64,000 nt of DNA, taken from contig OX359190.1 in the NCBI GenBank assembly GCA_947172415.1, positions 5,208,001 to 5,272,000 on the forward strand, in the 5' to 3' direction. The DNA comes from Chondrosia reniformis (taxonomy: Eukaryota > Porifera > Demospongiae > Chondrillida > Chondrillidae). Both the position numbers and the translations under genes were made by a program. Below the pieces are notes generated by a model. The model did no database searches, had not been told where the DNA came from, and saw only the letters and a program-made list of their open reading frames with translations. Position 1 is the first letter of the stretch. Each line of letters opens with the position of its first letter. Below, in pieces: positions 37,747 to 49,107 of the stretch.

Positions 37747-40297
37747 ATGTCAGAAATCGACCAAAATACGGCCGAAATCGGTAATCGCAAAGATAATAGC
37801 ATGGAATTAGACCAAGCATGTTCTAGTAGGCCGAAAAGGACTTCTACCACTAAAAGATTGGAATACTGTTTCGATTCGAGCCACAGCAAAAGGAAGAAGC
37901 TTGGCAAATTCAGCAAAAAACAAGGTTGACTACTGGCTTTGAAGAGGTGGAAAACTTCACAACCCAGCCTTATAGAAAATTCTGAAGAAGGTACAATAAA
38001 CCTTATCTCTACATCTATCAATCATCATCCTTTTTAGAGGTGCTAGAGTTACAAATATAAAATTAATGGTTTTGTAGAAAACGATTCTGATCTAACACTC
38101 GGCTTGACCGAAGATCCACTGGTAGCTAATACTGGCGATGAATCACTCCTCTTACCTACTTTAGAAGATGCATCAAGTTCAGATTCATCATCATCTGAAC
38201 AAGAGGTGACAACTGCACAATGCAATGATGCACTTAATGTTAAATTATTACATTACATTACAAGTTCTTTTAAAAATAACAGAATATAAGCATTAAACTC
38301 TCCACACATCTTGCAATTCTGCTCCAGGGAAGTGACACTGAAAGTGATGGAGAGTTTACATATAGGCAGGCACAGTCGTTAGCACAAAATTGGGTAACAT
38401 CCTTACCATTGATAGACAAAAAGCAACTAGGTGTCCAAGTTTATGATCATCTTCATCATAGTTATTCAATGAGCAGAAGTGAGTCCACAAGAAGCACAGC
38501 CGAAGCTCTAGGAATCAGCAGCAGCTCCATTTCCAGGTGGCATAGGGAATACTACTATGAAAAGGGTCAGATATCAGATGATAAACGAGGAAAACATGCT
38601 AGGTAACCAATAACCATATTCATCACTGCAGGACTGGCAATTATACTTATGCAATCACATTAATATGAATACAAAATCTACATATATACATATTATGTAA
38701 TCAGCTTCAAATATGGAATATCAACAGTATAGCCACACAACATTGACAATATTGAAACATACAGACCATTCATTTTTTCCCTTGGCAATGTACCATATAA
38801 CTACAGGCCATCGATATTACACCAGGAAGATATAACTCGAAAGTCCATCAAGTGGCTAAGAGAAAAGGTTCACGACCCTAAATATTCCTTGACAAGTTCC
38901 AAGTTTCAGATTTGGTTTAACGACTACATCACAAGTCTTACTTTACCAGAGGGCTTTTCAAAGAAAATAAGTGAATCTTCTGCATACCGTTATATGAAGA
39001 ACTTAGGATTTAGTAGAAGACCGTATCGTCAAGGCTATGCCGATGGCCATGATCGGCCAGATGTAGTGGAATACAGAAAGAGTTTTCTGAAGAAGATCAA
39101 AGCCCTTGAATCATCTCACTTGCCTCCACCATTATGTGAAGATGGCATACCATCTTGGAATTCAGGTATGAGTTGCATGCAAAACACCAGAACAATACTG
39201 TATGCAGAATTCATCAGAACTTACCTATTTCCAGGTGTTCCTTCAAAATCTCGCCACCTAGTCCTGATTTATCACGATGAAACAGTGTTTAATGCAAATG
39301 ATGCACAGAGTTCTGTATGGGTGGATGCAACGGGTTCTGGAGCCATACGACCTAAGGGGAAAGGAAAAGGACTGATGGTCAGCGATTTCATTGAGGAGCA
39401 TGGAGGTTATCTAGGCTTGTCTGATGATGAATTGAAAGAAGCAAGAAAAAATTTCCCTAGTTTTCCAAGGGAAGCAAGGGAAATCTTAGAATTTCAAAGA
39501 GATGGGTATTGGGATGGTGAAAAGTTTTTAAGAAATGTCCGAAAAGCTGTATGCATTGCCGAGTTCAAATATCCAGCCACCTTCTATGAGCTAGCATGGA
39601 TATTTGATCATAGCAGCGGACATCTTGCATATGCAGAAGATGCACTGGTGGCCAATAGGATGAATAAGAAGCCTGGTGGGAAACAACCCAAGATGCACCC
39701 TGGGAAACTGCCAGATGGAACTCCCCAGCTAATGGTTTTCCAGGATGGTACCCCTAAAGGGCTTGAAATTGTCCTAAGGGAACGCGGTGTTAGGACAGAT
39801 CATTTAAATAGGTATGAAATGGTAAAGAGGCTCCAGGAGTATCCAGATTTCAAGTTTGAAAAGAGTAGTGTTCAGACTTATTTGGAGGCAAAAAATCACA
39901 GATGTCTTTTCAATCCCAAGGTATATATGAAATTTAGTGACATTTTTCTTAGAAGAGGCTATCATATAAGTATACACCTATATAGATATGCGTATACTAA
40001 TGGATGAGTTTAACTTATCTGTGTATGTAGTTCCATCCTGAGCTCAATCCGATTGAGCGCTGCTGGGCCAAAGCAAAACAATTTGCCAGAGCCCACTGTG
40101 ACTACACCTTGACAGGACTTAAAGATACTGTGCCAGCTGCTTTGGACTCTGTCTCTTTGGACCTCATTAGAAAATACTTCCGGAAGTGTCACAACTACAA
40201 CCGTGCCTACATTGAGGGAGAGAAAAGTGGAAGAGATGCTGATATTAAGGTGAAACAGTACAAGTCCCACAGGAAGGCCCCTAGCAGTGAAGCTTAA
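37747..40297 (+). CDS. DDE transposase, six exons, about 630 aa
   Basis: It cuts and pastes its own element by DDE chemistry in the nucleus. Exons: 37747-37924, 38078-38205, 38328-38602, 38807-39165, 39235-39920 and 40031-40297; phases 1, 0, 2, 1, 0 agree and the total of 1893 nt is a whole number of codons with no stop. Order: basic and acidic/Ser-rich N-terminus (KRTSTTKR, SSSDSSSSEQE), a helix-turn-helix (STAEALGISSSSISRWHREY), a second DNA-binding-like region (SAYRYMKNLGFSRRPYRQGY), then catalysis: first Asp in LIYHDETVFNAND, second in IFDHSSGH, Glu in HPELNPIERCW. The 69-bp fourth intron is also open in frame, so it could be retained. The second Asp and the Glu are about 112 residues apart, far above the 34 usual in Tc1 elements. 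Similar proteins recur in invertebrate genomes, from memory only. Confidence 0.85.
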
Positions 40298-40322
40298 TCT
40301 ATTTTTCATCAAAGTTATCATA

Positions 40323-40343
40323 AATAAAGGATAAATCAATAAA
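40323..40343 (+). terminator. Polyadenylation signals of the transposase gene
   Basis: Two AATAAA hexamers (40323-40328 and 40338-40343) lie 25-45 bases after the stop codon, the usual place for eukaryotic 3' end formation. Confidence 0.5.
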
Positions 40344-41241
40344 AATTAATAACATACATTAATACCACAAAGTTTACATAACACCTAGCTTGATACTCAA
40401 ATTTCCTTTAATATTATTATTAGTGTCACTTTCTAAGAAAAGACTAAACCGTGAATCTTAACTTCTAACATTACTAGAAAACTTGTAGAAAGCTCTCCTA
40501 GGGAATTATGAAATAACACGGCTTTCTTATGTAGACAGAAGGGCAACATCACCTCTCACTTTATTGACATGGAAAAGCGGCATTCCAAATTTAAGGTGTG
40601 ATATCTCCATTTCTGAACAAAATTTCTAGAAAAGCGATGCGGTAAGGTTTAGCATGATCCTTTAAAAATAGTCTAACAAAGATCTAAGACCAGGAACAAG
40701 AGCACTGTCTCACAAAATTACCAAACGTGCTACATAAAGTTCACCGCCGTAAATAAAACAAGGTTGCATATTTCTCATCTTAGAAGAGAAAGTAAAAATT
40801 TAAATACGACAAGTTTTAGGATATCACTATAACAAAAGAAATATCTAATGGCCGTCATGATCGGCTAAGTCAAAAGCCCAAGAAATTCCCTTATGGTGAA
40901 GACACGATAAAACCAACTTTCAGTATTTTTTATTAATCCGAGGAGAAGTCAACTAATTCTCGGTTTAAATACTTAGACAATATACTTATTCAACTATATG
41001 TGGCGTTTAGTAAACGTACCTTCTTCCACTAAGAGTTAAAGAACGAAGTTTTATCTCCTTGTCAAATTTTTCCTCTTCAGGTCTTGGGCAACTGCTGTTA
41101 CCGTTAGCAACCAATCACGCATTTTTTATGGCCGTTTCCTAGGTTGCGGATTAATGTTAATTTGGCTACCATGGTTCAAAATGACACTACTTTCAAATTA
41201 ATTGGTTTTGTCAGCCTATTTCGAAGTACACTACAAGCTTA

Positions 41242-41274
41242 AAAATATGTCATTTATGCTGAAATGCACTATAG
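41242..41274 (-). repeat. Right terminal inverted repeat of the transposon
   Basis: This is the partner of 37312-37344. It ends GAAATGCACTATAG against the TA duplication. Confidence 0.9.
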
Positions 41275-41571
41275 TACATATAACTAGTACATACAACTAG
41301 TACATACAATTAGCTACGAGTACATTCAACCAGTACACACAACTAACTACGAGTACATACAATTTGTAACTAAAACTAGTATATCCAACTACTTCATAAA
41401 ACTAGTATATACATAGAACGATTACTTACAACTAGTAAATACATCTACTACATACAACTAGTACATAAAACTAGTCCTACAAATAGTACATACACCGAGT
41501 GCATACTACTAGTACACAAAACTAGTTCATATAACTAGAACATACAACTAGTACATACAACTAGTACATAA
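41275..41571 (-). repeat. 13-bp minisatellite, minus polarity (short block)
   Basis: This is the satellite continuing after the transposon, ending ...CTAGTACATAA at the hairpin-ended element. It has no gene. Confidence 0.9.
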
Positions 41572-41639
41572 CAAGTAGTTCGAGTTTAAAAAACTTGTGG
41601 GGGCACCTGGCGCCCCTATGCAAACTCGAACTACTTGGC

Positions 41640-42027
41640 GTATTTCATAGATGTCACCTTTACTCATGCCATTTAGCAGCACCCTAATAGCTAGAGTGAT
41701 CCCAGGATGCACCACGCGGAGGTAGGCATGAATGCATCCCACAGGGAGGTGTTTGCTTTCGAGGGGCAAGTGGATGCCTGTAAGCATGTTACCAGCCCTG
41801 GATGTAATAGAGGATGTACAGATGGCTGTGGTAACCAGTGTGACATGTTTAGTGCATGTCTTGGAAGTGCCTGCATTAAAGGAAACTGTAAAATTAGAAT
41901 CAATGTACTGTAACCAAACAGAGTTAATTGGACCAAGTGAGTATAAAGTACTCACTAATATAGTGTGCAAAAGTTGCACAAACATGAAGACATTATGTCT
42001 AAGTTTGTAGAATGCTAATACATTCAT
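41640..42027 (-). CDS. Possible exon of unknown gene in the hairpin-ended element
   Basis: Base composition is markedly less AT-rich than around it, and frames are open on both strands. The minus strand has a strong acceptor (TTTCCTTTAATGCAG) at about 41895, followed by GTSKTCTKHVTLVTTAIC and MSKGDIYEIRQ to the hairpin. A plus-strand alternative at 41707-41913 is Cys-rich (11 Cys in 68 residues). I recognise neither. One of them is probably a true exon; the strand is undecided. Confidence 0.25.
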
Positions 42028-42985
42028 GAACAGTTCTTACTTAGTCTGTTATAAGTATTAGCTCTTACACCTATTATCCTGCTAAATTGTGCAGGAGAGT
42101 GTCAGCTACTACACACATACTTTACAAAGGCATGTATCAGTCACATGAAAATGTGTAAAAGACATGCATATGCATGTGCAAATATATACAATATAATTAC
42201 ACATATACTATATAAACACAAATATATATAAACACACATATAATATACAATACACATATATAATTATACAATTATACATATAGCGATTAAATAAATAATT
42301 ATACCAACGCATTAACTATGTGTATACCTATCTATTATGTAAAATTTAAATTCATACCGAAATATCTCTTCTTTTTTGTTGTACAATCGTCTATTAATTA
42401 TTAAAACGGTAAAATGTTAAATTCATATTTGTGTACGTAATCCAAAACAAATAGTTTCAATTATTCATTATATTATAATGGGGAGATTTGTTACATACAA
42501 TTTTGTAAATTACTTGTTCTGTTGACCTTGTAATACTAATGTATGTATATATAGTCATCACTGGATCATCATTATGCTACTTGTAATAGAAACTAAACAA
42601 AAAGTTTATTTTGTTAAATGTCAATTAAAGTTAAGTGAGATTCTTAAAAATCTACCATCTATTTGGTATACATCCACACTGCACATAGGCTCTTTACACG
42701 GTGATAATAGGGGCTTTGGTGCTCCTTTTTTTACAGGTGAATGGATGGCAAGAATAGTAAGTGCATGAAATATACTGTTTGCTATATGTGTAAAAGTGCA
42801 CATGGTACAGTGCAAGTTACTATCAATACCTCCACTATGTACATAGGCCATCACACAACTAATGATAGTTGTGGCACTGCTGTGCTGGCAGAATAATCGA
42901 AATGTAAGTAACAGCAATGTTAATAATAGTAAAAATGTGGAATGTCCAGCTGTTCTTCAACGTAATCAATGTTTCTGCTTTGCAG
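42028..42985. other. AT-rich region with possible small exons
   Basis: A TATATACACA-rich tract runs from about 42170 to 42300. At 42737-42756 a pyrimidine tract and AG precede a 20-nt piece (EWMARI) ending at GTAAGT, and 42869-42903 ends at another GTAAGT. Their phases do not join cleanly, so I do not build a gene from them. Confidence 0.25.
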
Positions 42986-43361
42986 CTGAAAGAAGTCCAG
43001 GTACGGCATATGGAAGAGGTACGGCATATGGAGGAGGTACAGCATATGACATTGTATTCCTGTTGATTAATGTTTTTCGTTATTCTTTCATGTAGCTAAA
43101 TGAGAAACAAAAAAATGAAGAAAAAGTGGTAAGTCTATATAATGATACAAAGTCTGTATTATATTCATGTTGATACAATATATTTAGAGGGAGATGTTGC
43201 GGAAGGAAAGAAGAATGAGGAAAAAAGAGAAGGCTAAAGTGGAAGCAGCCAAAGTAGAAGCCCCTGCTCCACCAACAGCATTGATACCACAGCCTGTACC
43301 ACCACCCTCACCAGGCAGGCTGTTGCTACATCTTCTTACACGTAACTATAACTACCGTTAG
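42986..43361 (+). CDS. Three terminal exons of an unrecognised gene (charged helix, Pro-rich tail)
   Basis: Exon A starts at 42986 after TTTCTGCTTTGCAG and reads LKEVQVRHMEEVRHMEEVQ, built on an 18-bp tandem repeat (VRHMEE). Three GTACGG/GTACAG donors fall in the same phase. Exon B (43096-43128, 33 nt) reads LNEKQKNEEKV and ends at GTAAGT. Exon C (43188-43361) reads REMLRKERRMRKKEKAKVEA, then a Pro-rich stretch (PAPPTALIPQPVPPPSP), and stops at TAG. All junctions are phase 0. The charged heptad-like sequence suggests a coiled coil. It lies inside the hairpin-ended element and may be part of its coding capacity. The 5' exons are not resolved and the function is unknown. Confidence 0.4.
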
Positions 43362-44984
43362 AAAGACTATTAGACCATTGCAATACACTAACTTATATTT
43401 CATACAAGTATTAATAATATATTAAAGAAACAGAAACGGCTTTTTTCAAAGCCACAACTTAACAAAAGATAAAAGATTTTCAAAAATACTTCTTTTATAT
43501 GTATATGTAATTTGATGATGTCCCTACAAATTTGTTGTTCAATTTCAACATTCACCCCAGCCCATGCGCAATCCATCTTATTGTCATGCTCAAATGCATG
43601 GCATCCATCAGTACATTTTTGACAAATTTTTGGTAATGAGGGTGCATGAAGGACTATAGAAAAGTCTAGGTATCCCTCTTTGCTTGTTGCTTAGTGTTCA
43701 AAGTAAAATCAACTCAATTCAATGAGATCTACACTGCACAAACCTTGCCATGAAAATACATTACATATAGTCAATCCATCCTGTTATAATGCTAAGAATA
43801 TAGACTTTGAAAGCTACAAATTACATAGCAAAGCCTAGAAATCTCTCAATGCTTTTAGTTGCCCAATAAACCTATTCACTGAAATCAACACTAAAATCCA
43901 AGCTGGACTTTCGATAGTGTTGGTCACAATAGATAGGTAGAGAAGACAATTGTACACTTGATTACTCACCTGAACCGATTCCTATGTGCGATTCATATTT
44001 TCACTTCAATTCACCTATTGAATGTTTGTGTAGCAAATCTATAGACACTGTTTAAAATAAACAATGTTTGTTTAACGATAAGGAAATGGTACGTGACTAC
44101 ATATTATAATTGATTACACATTCGAAATGAATTTAAAATCTAAGTACACATGTGGGAAAAGTAAGGTAAAGTGGGCTCTGAAATGACAGCCTAACTTGAA
44201 AGAAAGGTTTTCTTTACCTTCTTACAGCAAGGCGAGTGCTTTTTCAAGACAAGAAAGTATGCTACCTAGGCGTCAGGGTTCGTCTTCAACTCAGGTAGAC
44301 AACATCGCTTATAAACTCTATACAATAAGTCCTTGTAAACGATTTAGGTAAAGCGTAAAGTTTATTACAGGACTGCTGGCTAACTTAGGGCACATCCAAT
44401 TCAACTCACGTAGAGAAAGTCTCTATGCAATTAGTCCTTGTCCGGCCGAATTTAATTAATTTAATTTAAATCTTAAGTACACATGTGGCAAAAGTAAGGT
44501 AAAGTGGGCTCTGAAATGACAGCCTAACTTGAAAGAAAGGTTTTCTTTACTTTCTTACAGCAAGGCGAGTGCTTTTTCAAGACAAGAAAGTATGCTACCT
44601 AGGCGTCAGGGTTCGTCTTCAACTCACGTAGACAACATCGCTTATAAACTCTATACAATAAGTCCTTGTAAACGATTTAGGTAAAGCGTAAAGTTTATTA
44701 CAGGACTGCTGGCTAACTTAGGGCATATCCAATTCAACTCACGTAGAGAACATCTCTATGCAATAAGTCCTTGTCCGGCCGAAGTAATCCCAATTTTTCT
44801 AACAACATTCACCTACAAACATTTCTTATGTTGCTTCATTTATCCTTTAAGAAAGCGATTAAAAGCCACAGTTCCAAACACAAAGGTCAAACCGACAGAT
44901 TACAGCTGGCAAACCTCTTCTAAACCAAAAGGTGCTTTCCCACTGCTAATATCTGGTTCCGATTCCGGTAGACTTTTGTATGCC
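43362..44984. repeat. Non-coding body with 333-bp tandem duplication
   Basis: No gene is recognised here. About 44136-44463 is repeated directly at 44469-44783 with few differences (shared landmarks TAAGTACACATGTGG, CTACCTAGGCGTCAGGG and GTCCTTGTCCGGCCGAA; offset 333). Within the unit, GGACTGCTGGCTAAC and CTATGCAAT(A/T)AGTCC echo an earlier part of the same unit. The rest is AT-rich. Confidence 0.7.
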
Positions 44985-46331
44985 ATCAATTTCAAGACCC
45001 TATCTCGTAGAAAACTTTTTTGCGCAAGCTTTACGTTACATAGTATGAGTAAAGGTGGTTTTTAAATCCCTTTCGATGGTTCAATGTTCGACGCTAAGGA
45101 AGAGAAAGCTACTTTTAAGCTAGAAAACGAAATCTACCCGTAGGTCGGCCATTTTTTGACAGATATATCAGGGAGTACGGTAGTACTCCCTATGTAGGGA
45201 TGACACAGTTTTTTTCGTTTTCCCCATACATTGGTATAGGAGCGAAATCCCGAAATAGGCCGAAAATCGACAAAACAAGGCTATGTATAGCTAAATATAC
45301 AATATACATACTCTAAATAGACCTTAAAAGCAAGCGAATATGTCCCGCTGGCGAAATAATAAACTTTAAAAATTCCCATTTTCGTCTTCTTCATATTCTT
45401 CTTCTTCTTATTCTTCGTCAGCCATAACTAAAAAACTATATAAGCTTTTGGACTAATTGTTACACGAAACTACTGCAAATTTTCCGAGCTGTATTCTTTT
45501 GTAGAAGCGAGAGCAATAACGCTATTATTGAGCATGGCGGTTTTCATGACCCTAGAGTCAAGGCCTCAATAAAGTCGCCATTTTAATGACGTCATAATCA
45601 GTCGAAGATTGCGAAACCAAAATAATTTTAATTATACGAATCTAATTCCTAGCCCATGCTCCATAAAAAGTACAGAAACTAGAAATATTAAAAATTTTCT
45701 ACAAAAATAGTGAAGATGTAGGGATGGCATAAAAAGTAGAGAAACAAGAAAGGGATGTTACACAGTGAAATATTAAAAATATTAAAAATTTTCTACAAAA
45801 ATAGTGAAGATGTAGGGATGGCATAAAAAGTAGAGAAACAAGAAAGGGATGTTACACAGTGAAGTATTATATAGCCATGCATAAATTATACAAGCAAGGA
45901 TGTTGCACCATATCCCTACATATGGCAGCATTTTGCATGTTGTGCCTCCACTAGAAACTGGTGTCTACTTCCCATGTACATAGGTAAACAGGTAGCCTTG
46001 GTCCTTCCATTCTTATAGCTATATAATGCAAACAAATGTTTTATTCCTTTGAACCACTTAAATTTTACACATAACGTGTAACAAAAATCTTCTTTGCTCT
46101 ACTCAAGAGAAATCGTGACTCTGTCCTAGTTCCACTATATACTTATTTGCAGCCTATATACTTGCTGGTAATTTCACTGCATGTCTTTGCGTGGAGTGAA
46201 TTTGTAATGATAATACATTAATAACCTCTCATGGCTTTTAGCTACATATACAGACCTTTTTTGCTATGTTTACATATGAAAACACCATTTGCAGTGGTTC
46301 ATTCCTGAATGGTTATATCCAAGTATACATG

Positions 46332-46518
46332 AAAAATCTTAGATACTATTTTCCTACATGCTATGCCTATTCTGTAAAAGAGCCTATAAGGAACTATAAA
46401 CCTGAGGAGAGCTTTGGATAGGAGTCTTTTCTTCCTTCTCTTCCCATCTTCTCCACTGGGTCAGACAGCCGTTTCTGGGAATTCCACCCTTCATCAGTGA
46501 TCCTGAGAGTCTTTGTCT
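46332..46518 (-). mobile_element. Penelope-like element, copy 3 (short 3' fragment)
   Basis: The 3' end again follows an ATG (CATG then AAAAATCT). It retains only the 3' UTR and the hammerhead-like motif, inside the loop of foldback copy C. It has small deletions relative to copy 1. Confidence 0.8.
46459..46503 (-). ncRNA. Hammerhead-ribozyme-like motif, Penelope copy 3
   Basis: The core is intact and identical to copies 1, 2 and 5, although the surrounding element is only about 190 bp. The motif is the best preserved part. Confidence 0.55.
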
Positions 46519-46914
46519 GTTAATCCTGCTAGGGTACTGCTGCTTCATTTGCCCCAGTCCCTATGCCAATGCTGCCATATGTAGGGATATGGTGCAACAT
46601 CCTTGCTTGTATAATTTATGCATGGCTATATAATACTTCACTGTGTAACATCCCTTTCTTGTTTCTCTACTTTTTATGCCATCCCTACATCTTCACTATT
46701 TTTGTAGAAAATTTTTAATATTTTTAATATTTCACTGTGTAACATCCCTTTCTTGTTTCTCTACTTTTTATGCCATCCCTACATCTTCACTATTTTTGTA
46801 GAAAATTTTTAATATTTCTAGTATATATATATATATACAAGACTACGAACAGGAAGCCATACGTTAACATAATTTCTGAAAACAATATAAGGGCGCCTGT
46901 GGCACCCCAAAAAT

Positions 46915-48571
46915 ATTACATACAACTAGCACATAGGTACTAGTTCCATGTACTAGTTGTATGTACTAGTTGTATGTAGTCATATGAACTAGTTGTATGT
47001 GATGATTGTGTGTAATTGTATGTTCTAGTTATATTTACTAGTTGTAGTTACTAGTTGTATGTACTAGTAACTAGTTTTATGTACTAATTCTATGTACTAG
47101 TTCTATGTACTAGTTTAATGTACTAGTTGTATGTAGAAGTTGTATGTACTAGTTGTAAGTATTAGTAACTATCTGTATGTACTAGTTGTATGTACTAGCT
47201 GCATGTACTAGTTGTATGTACTAGTTATATGTTCTAGTTGTATGTAGTAGATGTATGCACTAGTAACTGTCTGTATGAACTAATTGTTTGTTCTAGTTAT
47301 ATGTACTAGTTGTATATATGTTCTAGTTTTAGGTACTAGATACTAGTTGTATATACTAGTTGTATGTACTAGTTATATATACTAATTGTATTTACTGATT
47401 GTGTGTAATTGTTGTATGTACTACTTACATTTACTCGTAACTAGTCGTAAGTACTAGTTATATGTACCAGTTGTATGTACTAGTTGTATGTAGTTATATG
47501 TACTATTTGTATGTACTAGTTGTGTGTAATTGAGTGTATTAGTTATATTTACTAGTTGTAGTTACTAGTTTTATGTACTGGTTATATGTACTAGTTGTAT
47601 GTACTATTAAATAGATGTATGTACTAGTTGTATGTACTAGTTGCATTTACTAGTTGTATGTACTAGTTGTATGCACTAGTTGTATGTACTATTAAATAGA
47701 TGTATGTACTAGTTGTATGTACTAGTTGCATTTACTAGTTGTATGTACTAGTTGTATGCACTAGTTGTATATACTAATTGTATGTACTAGCTGAATGTAC
47801 TAGTTGTATGTACTGGTTGAACGAACTCCTTACTAGTTGTATGTTATAGCTGTAAGTACTAGGACCACTTTACTAGTTGGAGGTTCTAGCTGTATGTACT
47901 CAAGTCTACGTAGTAGTTGCATGTTCTAATTGTATGTACTTAATATGTGGACTAGTAATATGTATATAGTTATATATATGTACTAGTTATATATACTGGT
48001 TTTATATACTAGTTGTATGTACTAGTTGTATGTACTTGTATTTACTAGTAGTATGTACTAGTTCTTTGCACTAGTAAATAGTTGATATACAAGTTATATG
48101 TACTAGCTGTATGCACTAGTCTTCTGTACTAGCTGTATGTACTAATTGTATTTTCTAGTTGTATGTACTAGTAAGTTGTTGTATGTACTAATTATATGTA
48201 CTAGTTGTATGTACTAGTTGTATGTACCAGGTGTATGTACTAGTAAAAATCTGAATTTACTAGTTGTATGTACTAGTTGTATGTAGTTATATGTACTAGT
48301 TGTATGTAGTAGTTGTGTGTAATTGTTGTACGTACTAGTTATATTTATTAGTTGTAGTGACTAGTTGTACGTACTAGTTGTAAGTACAAGTAACTAGGTG
48401 TATGTACTAGTTGTATGCACTAGTTCTATGTACTGGTTTTATGTACTAGTTGCATGACGAAGTTGTATGTACAAGTTATATGTACAAGTATACTAGTTAT
48501 CTGTACTAGTTTTATGTACTAGTTGTATTTACTAGTTGTATGTACTACTAGTTGTATGTTCTAATTGTATG
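46915..48571 (+). repeat. 13-bp minisatellite, plus polarity (block 8)
   Basis: Polarity has switched to plus by about 46930, after a short minus-polarity remnant at 46915-46935. It includes a local direct duplication (47590-47680 against 47690-47770). No gene is visible. Confidence 0.95.
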
Positions 48572-49107
48572 AAAAATCTAAGATACCATTTTCCTATATG
48601 CTATGCCTATTCTGTAAAAGAGCCTATAGGGGAACTAAACCTGAAGAGAGCTTCGGATGAAGATACAGGAGTCTTTTCTTCCTTCTTTTCCCTTCTTTCA
48701 TCTTCTTCTCTACTGGGTAAGACAGCCGTTTCTGGGAATTGCATCTTTTATCAGTGATCCTGAGAGTCTTTATCTTTTCTTTATCTTGATCTTCTGTGAA
48801 TCTTTGGCTCTCTATGCTAAATCTAGGGGCCTTATATACACTAATTTGGCGCCAAAAGTTAAATAAGGTGTTAATTAAGACACATGATTGAAATTTAATT
48901 TTATGAAAGGAATGTAAGTCAAATTAAATTTTATGAATTTAATCTATTAGTAATCTTGCTTGTACAGGTAAAACAGATTCAGCATAGACACAAGTAGGAC
49001 ATATTACATAATTCTATCCTTAGGTTTTATAGTAGTAACATTCCTTTGGAGGTGGGGTAACACAATATGGGGTAACACAAAACAGTCCTTAAGCATACTG
49101 GCTACTA
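48572..49107 (-). mobile_element. Penelope-like element, copy 4 (3' fragment)
   Basis: The 3' end follows TATG as in the other copies. It is truncated at 49107 inside the RT C-terminal coding region, where satellite resumes. It keeps the TTGGCGCCAAAAG motif shared by all longer copies. Confidence 0.85.
48716..48760 (-). ncRNA. Hammerhead-like motif, Penelope copy 4, decayed
   Basis: Here the core reads CTGATAA instead of CTGATGA, stem II has lost its GGG side, and stem I reads TTACC. This copy should not self-cleave. Confidence 0.55.

Larger units (their letters stand above)
37312..41274 (+). mobile_element. Complete IS630/Tc1/mariner-type DNA transposon (3,963 bp)
   Basis: The element is bounded by TA on each side (37310-37311, 41275-41276) and by inverted termini starting CTATAGTGCATTTCA. 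It interrupts the minus-polarity satellite. Inside is one plus-strand gene with an open spliced frame. Non-coding parts are 435 bp before the ATG and about 940 bp after the stop, the latter AT-rich with nothing else recognised. TA duplication, terminal repeats and the LNPIERCW signature all point to the IS630/Tc1/mariner group. Confidence 0.9.
45169..46816 (-). mobile_element. Foldback element, copy C, expanded and nested
   Basis: It begins CAGGGAGTACGG (the 3' end of the family, reversed) and runs through the unique body to the hairpin arm at about 45680. The arm sequence is then repeated (second start at about 45770), extending the inverted arms to about 45680-45945 and 46568-46816. The loop holds about 620 bp including a Penelope 3' fragment. 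It is inserted in the TA run of the hairpin-ended element (compare the TA run at 15115-15135). Confidence 0.75.
41572..46914 (+). mobile_element. Long hairpin-ended element (relative of the MITEs), with nested insertions
   Basis: It opens with the CAAGTAGTTCGAGTTTA hairpin (41572-41637, inner GGGGCACCTGGCGCCCC). It ends with AGGGCGCCTGTGGCACCCC at 46890-46908, preceded by the same AGACTACGAACAGGAAGCC segment as the MITEs. Sequence at 44985-45168 matches the MITE core (CTCGTAGAAAAC, TTTTGCGCAAGC). Between them are about 3.3 kb absent from the short copies, holding probable gene remnants, so this may be closer to the parent element. A foldback element interrupts 45169-46816. TACATA on both sides could be a 6-bp target duplication, but TACATA is common in the satellite. 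Confidence 0.6.

Noticed and set aside
37695-38021. 108-residue minus-strand frame
   Set aside because: It is antisense to exon 1 and intron 1 of the transposase, which has consistent splicing and motifs.
41572-41637. tRNA or riboswitch-like fold
   Set aside because: The strong hairpin is a simple inverted repeat repeated at 6725 and 15367 as an element end; there is no cloverleaf or anticodon arm.
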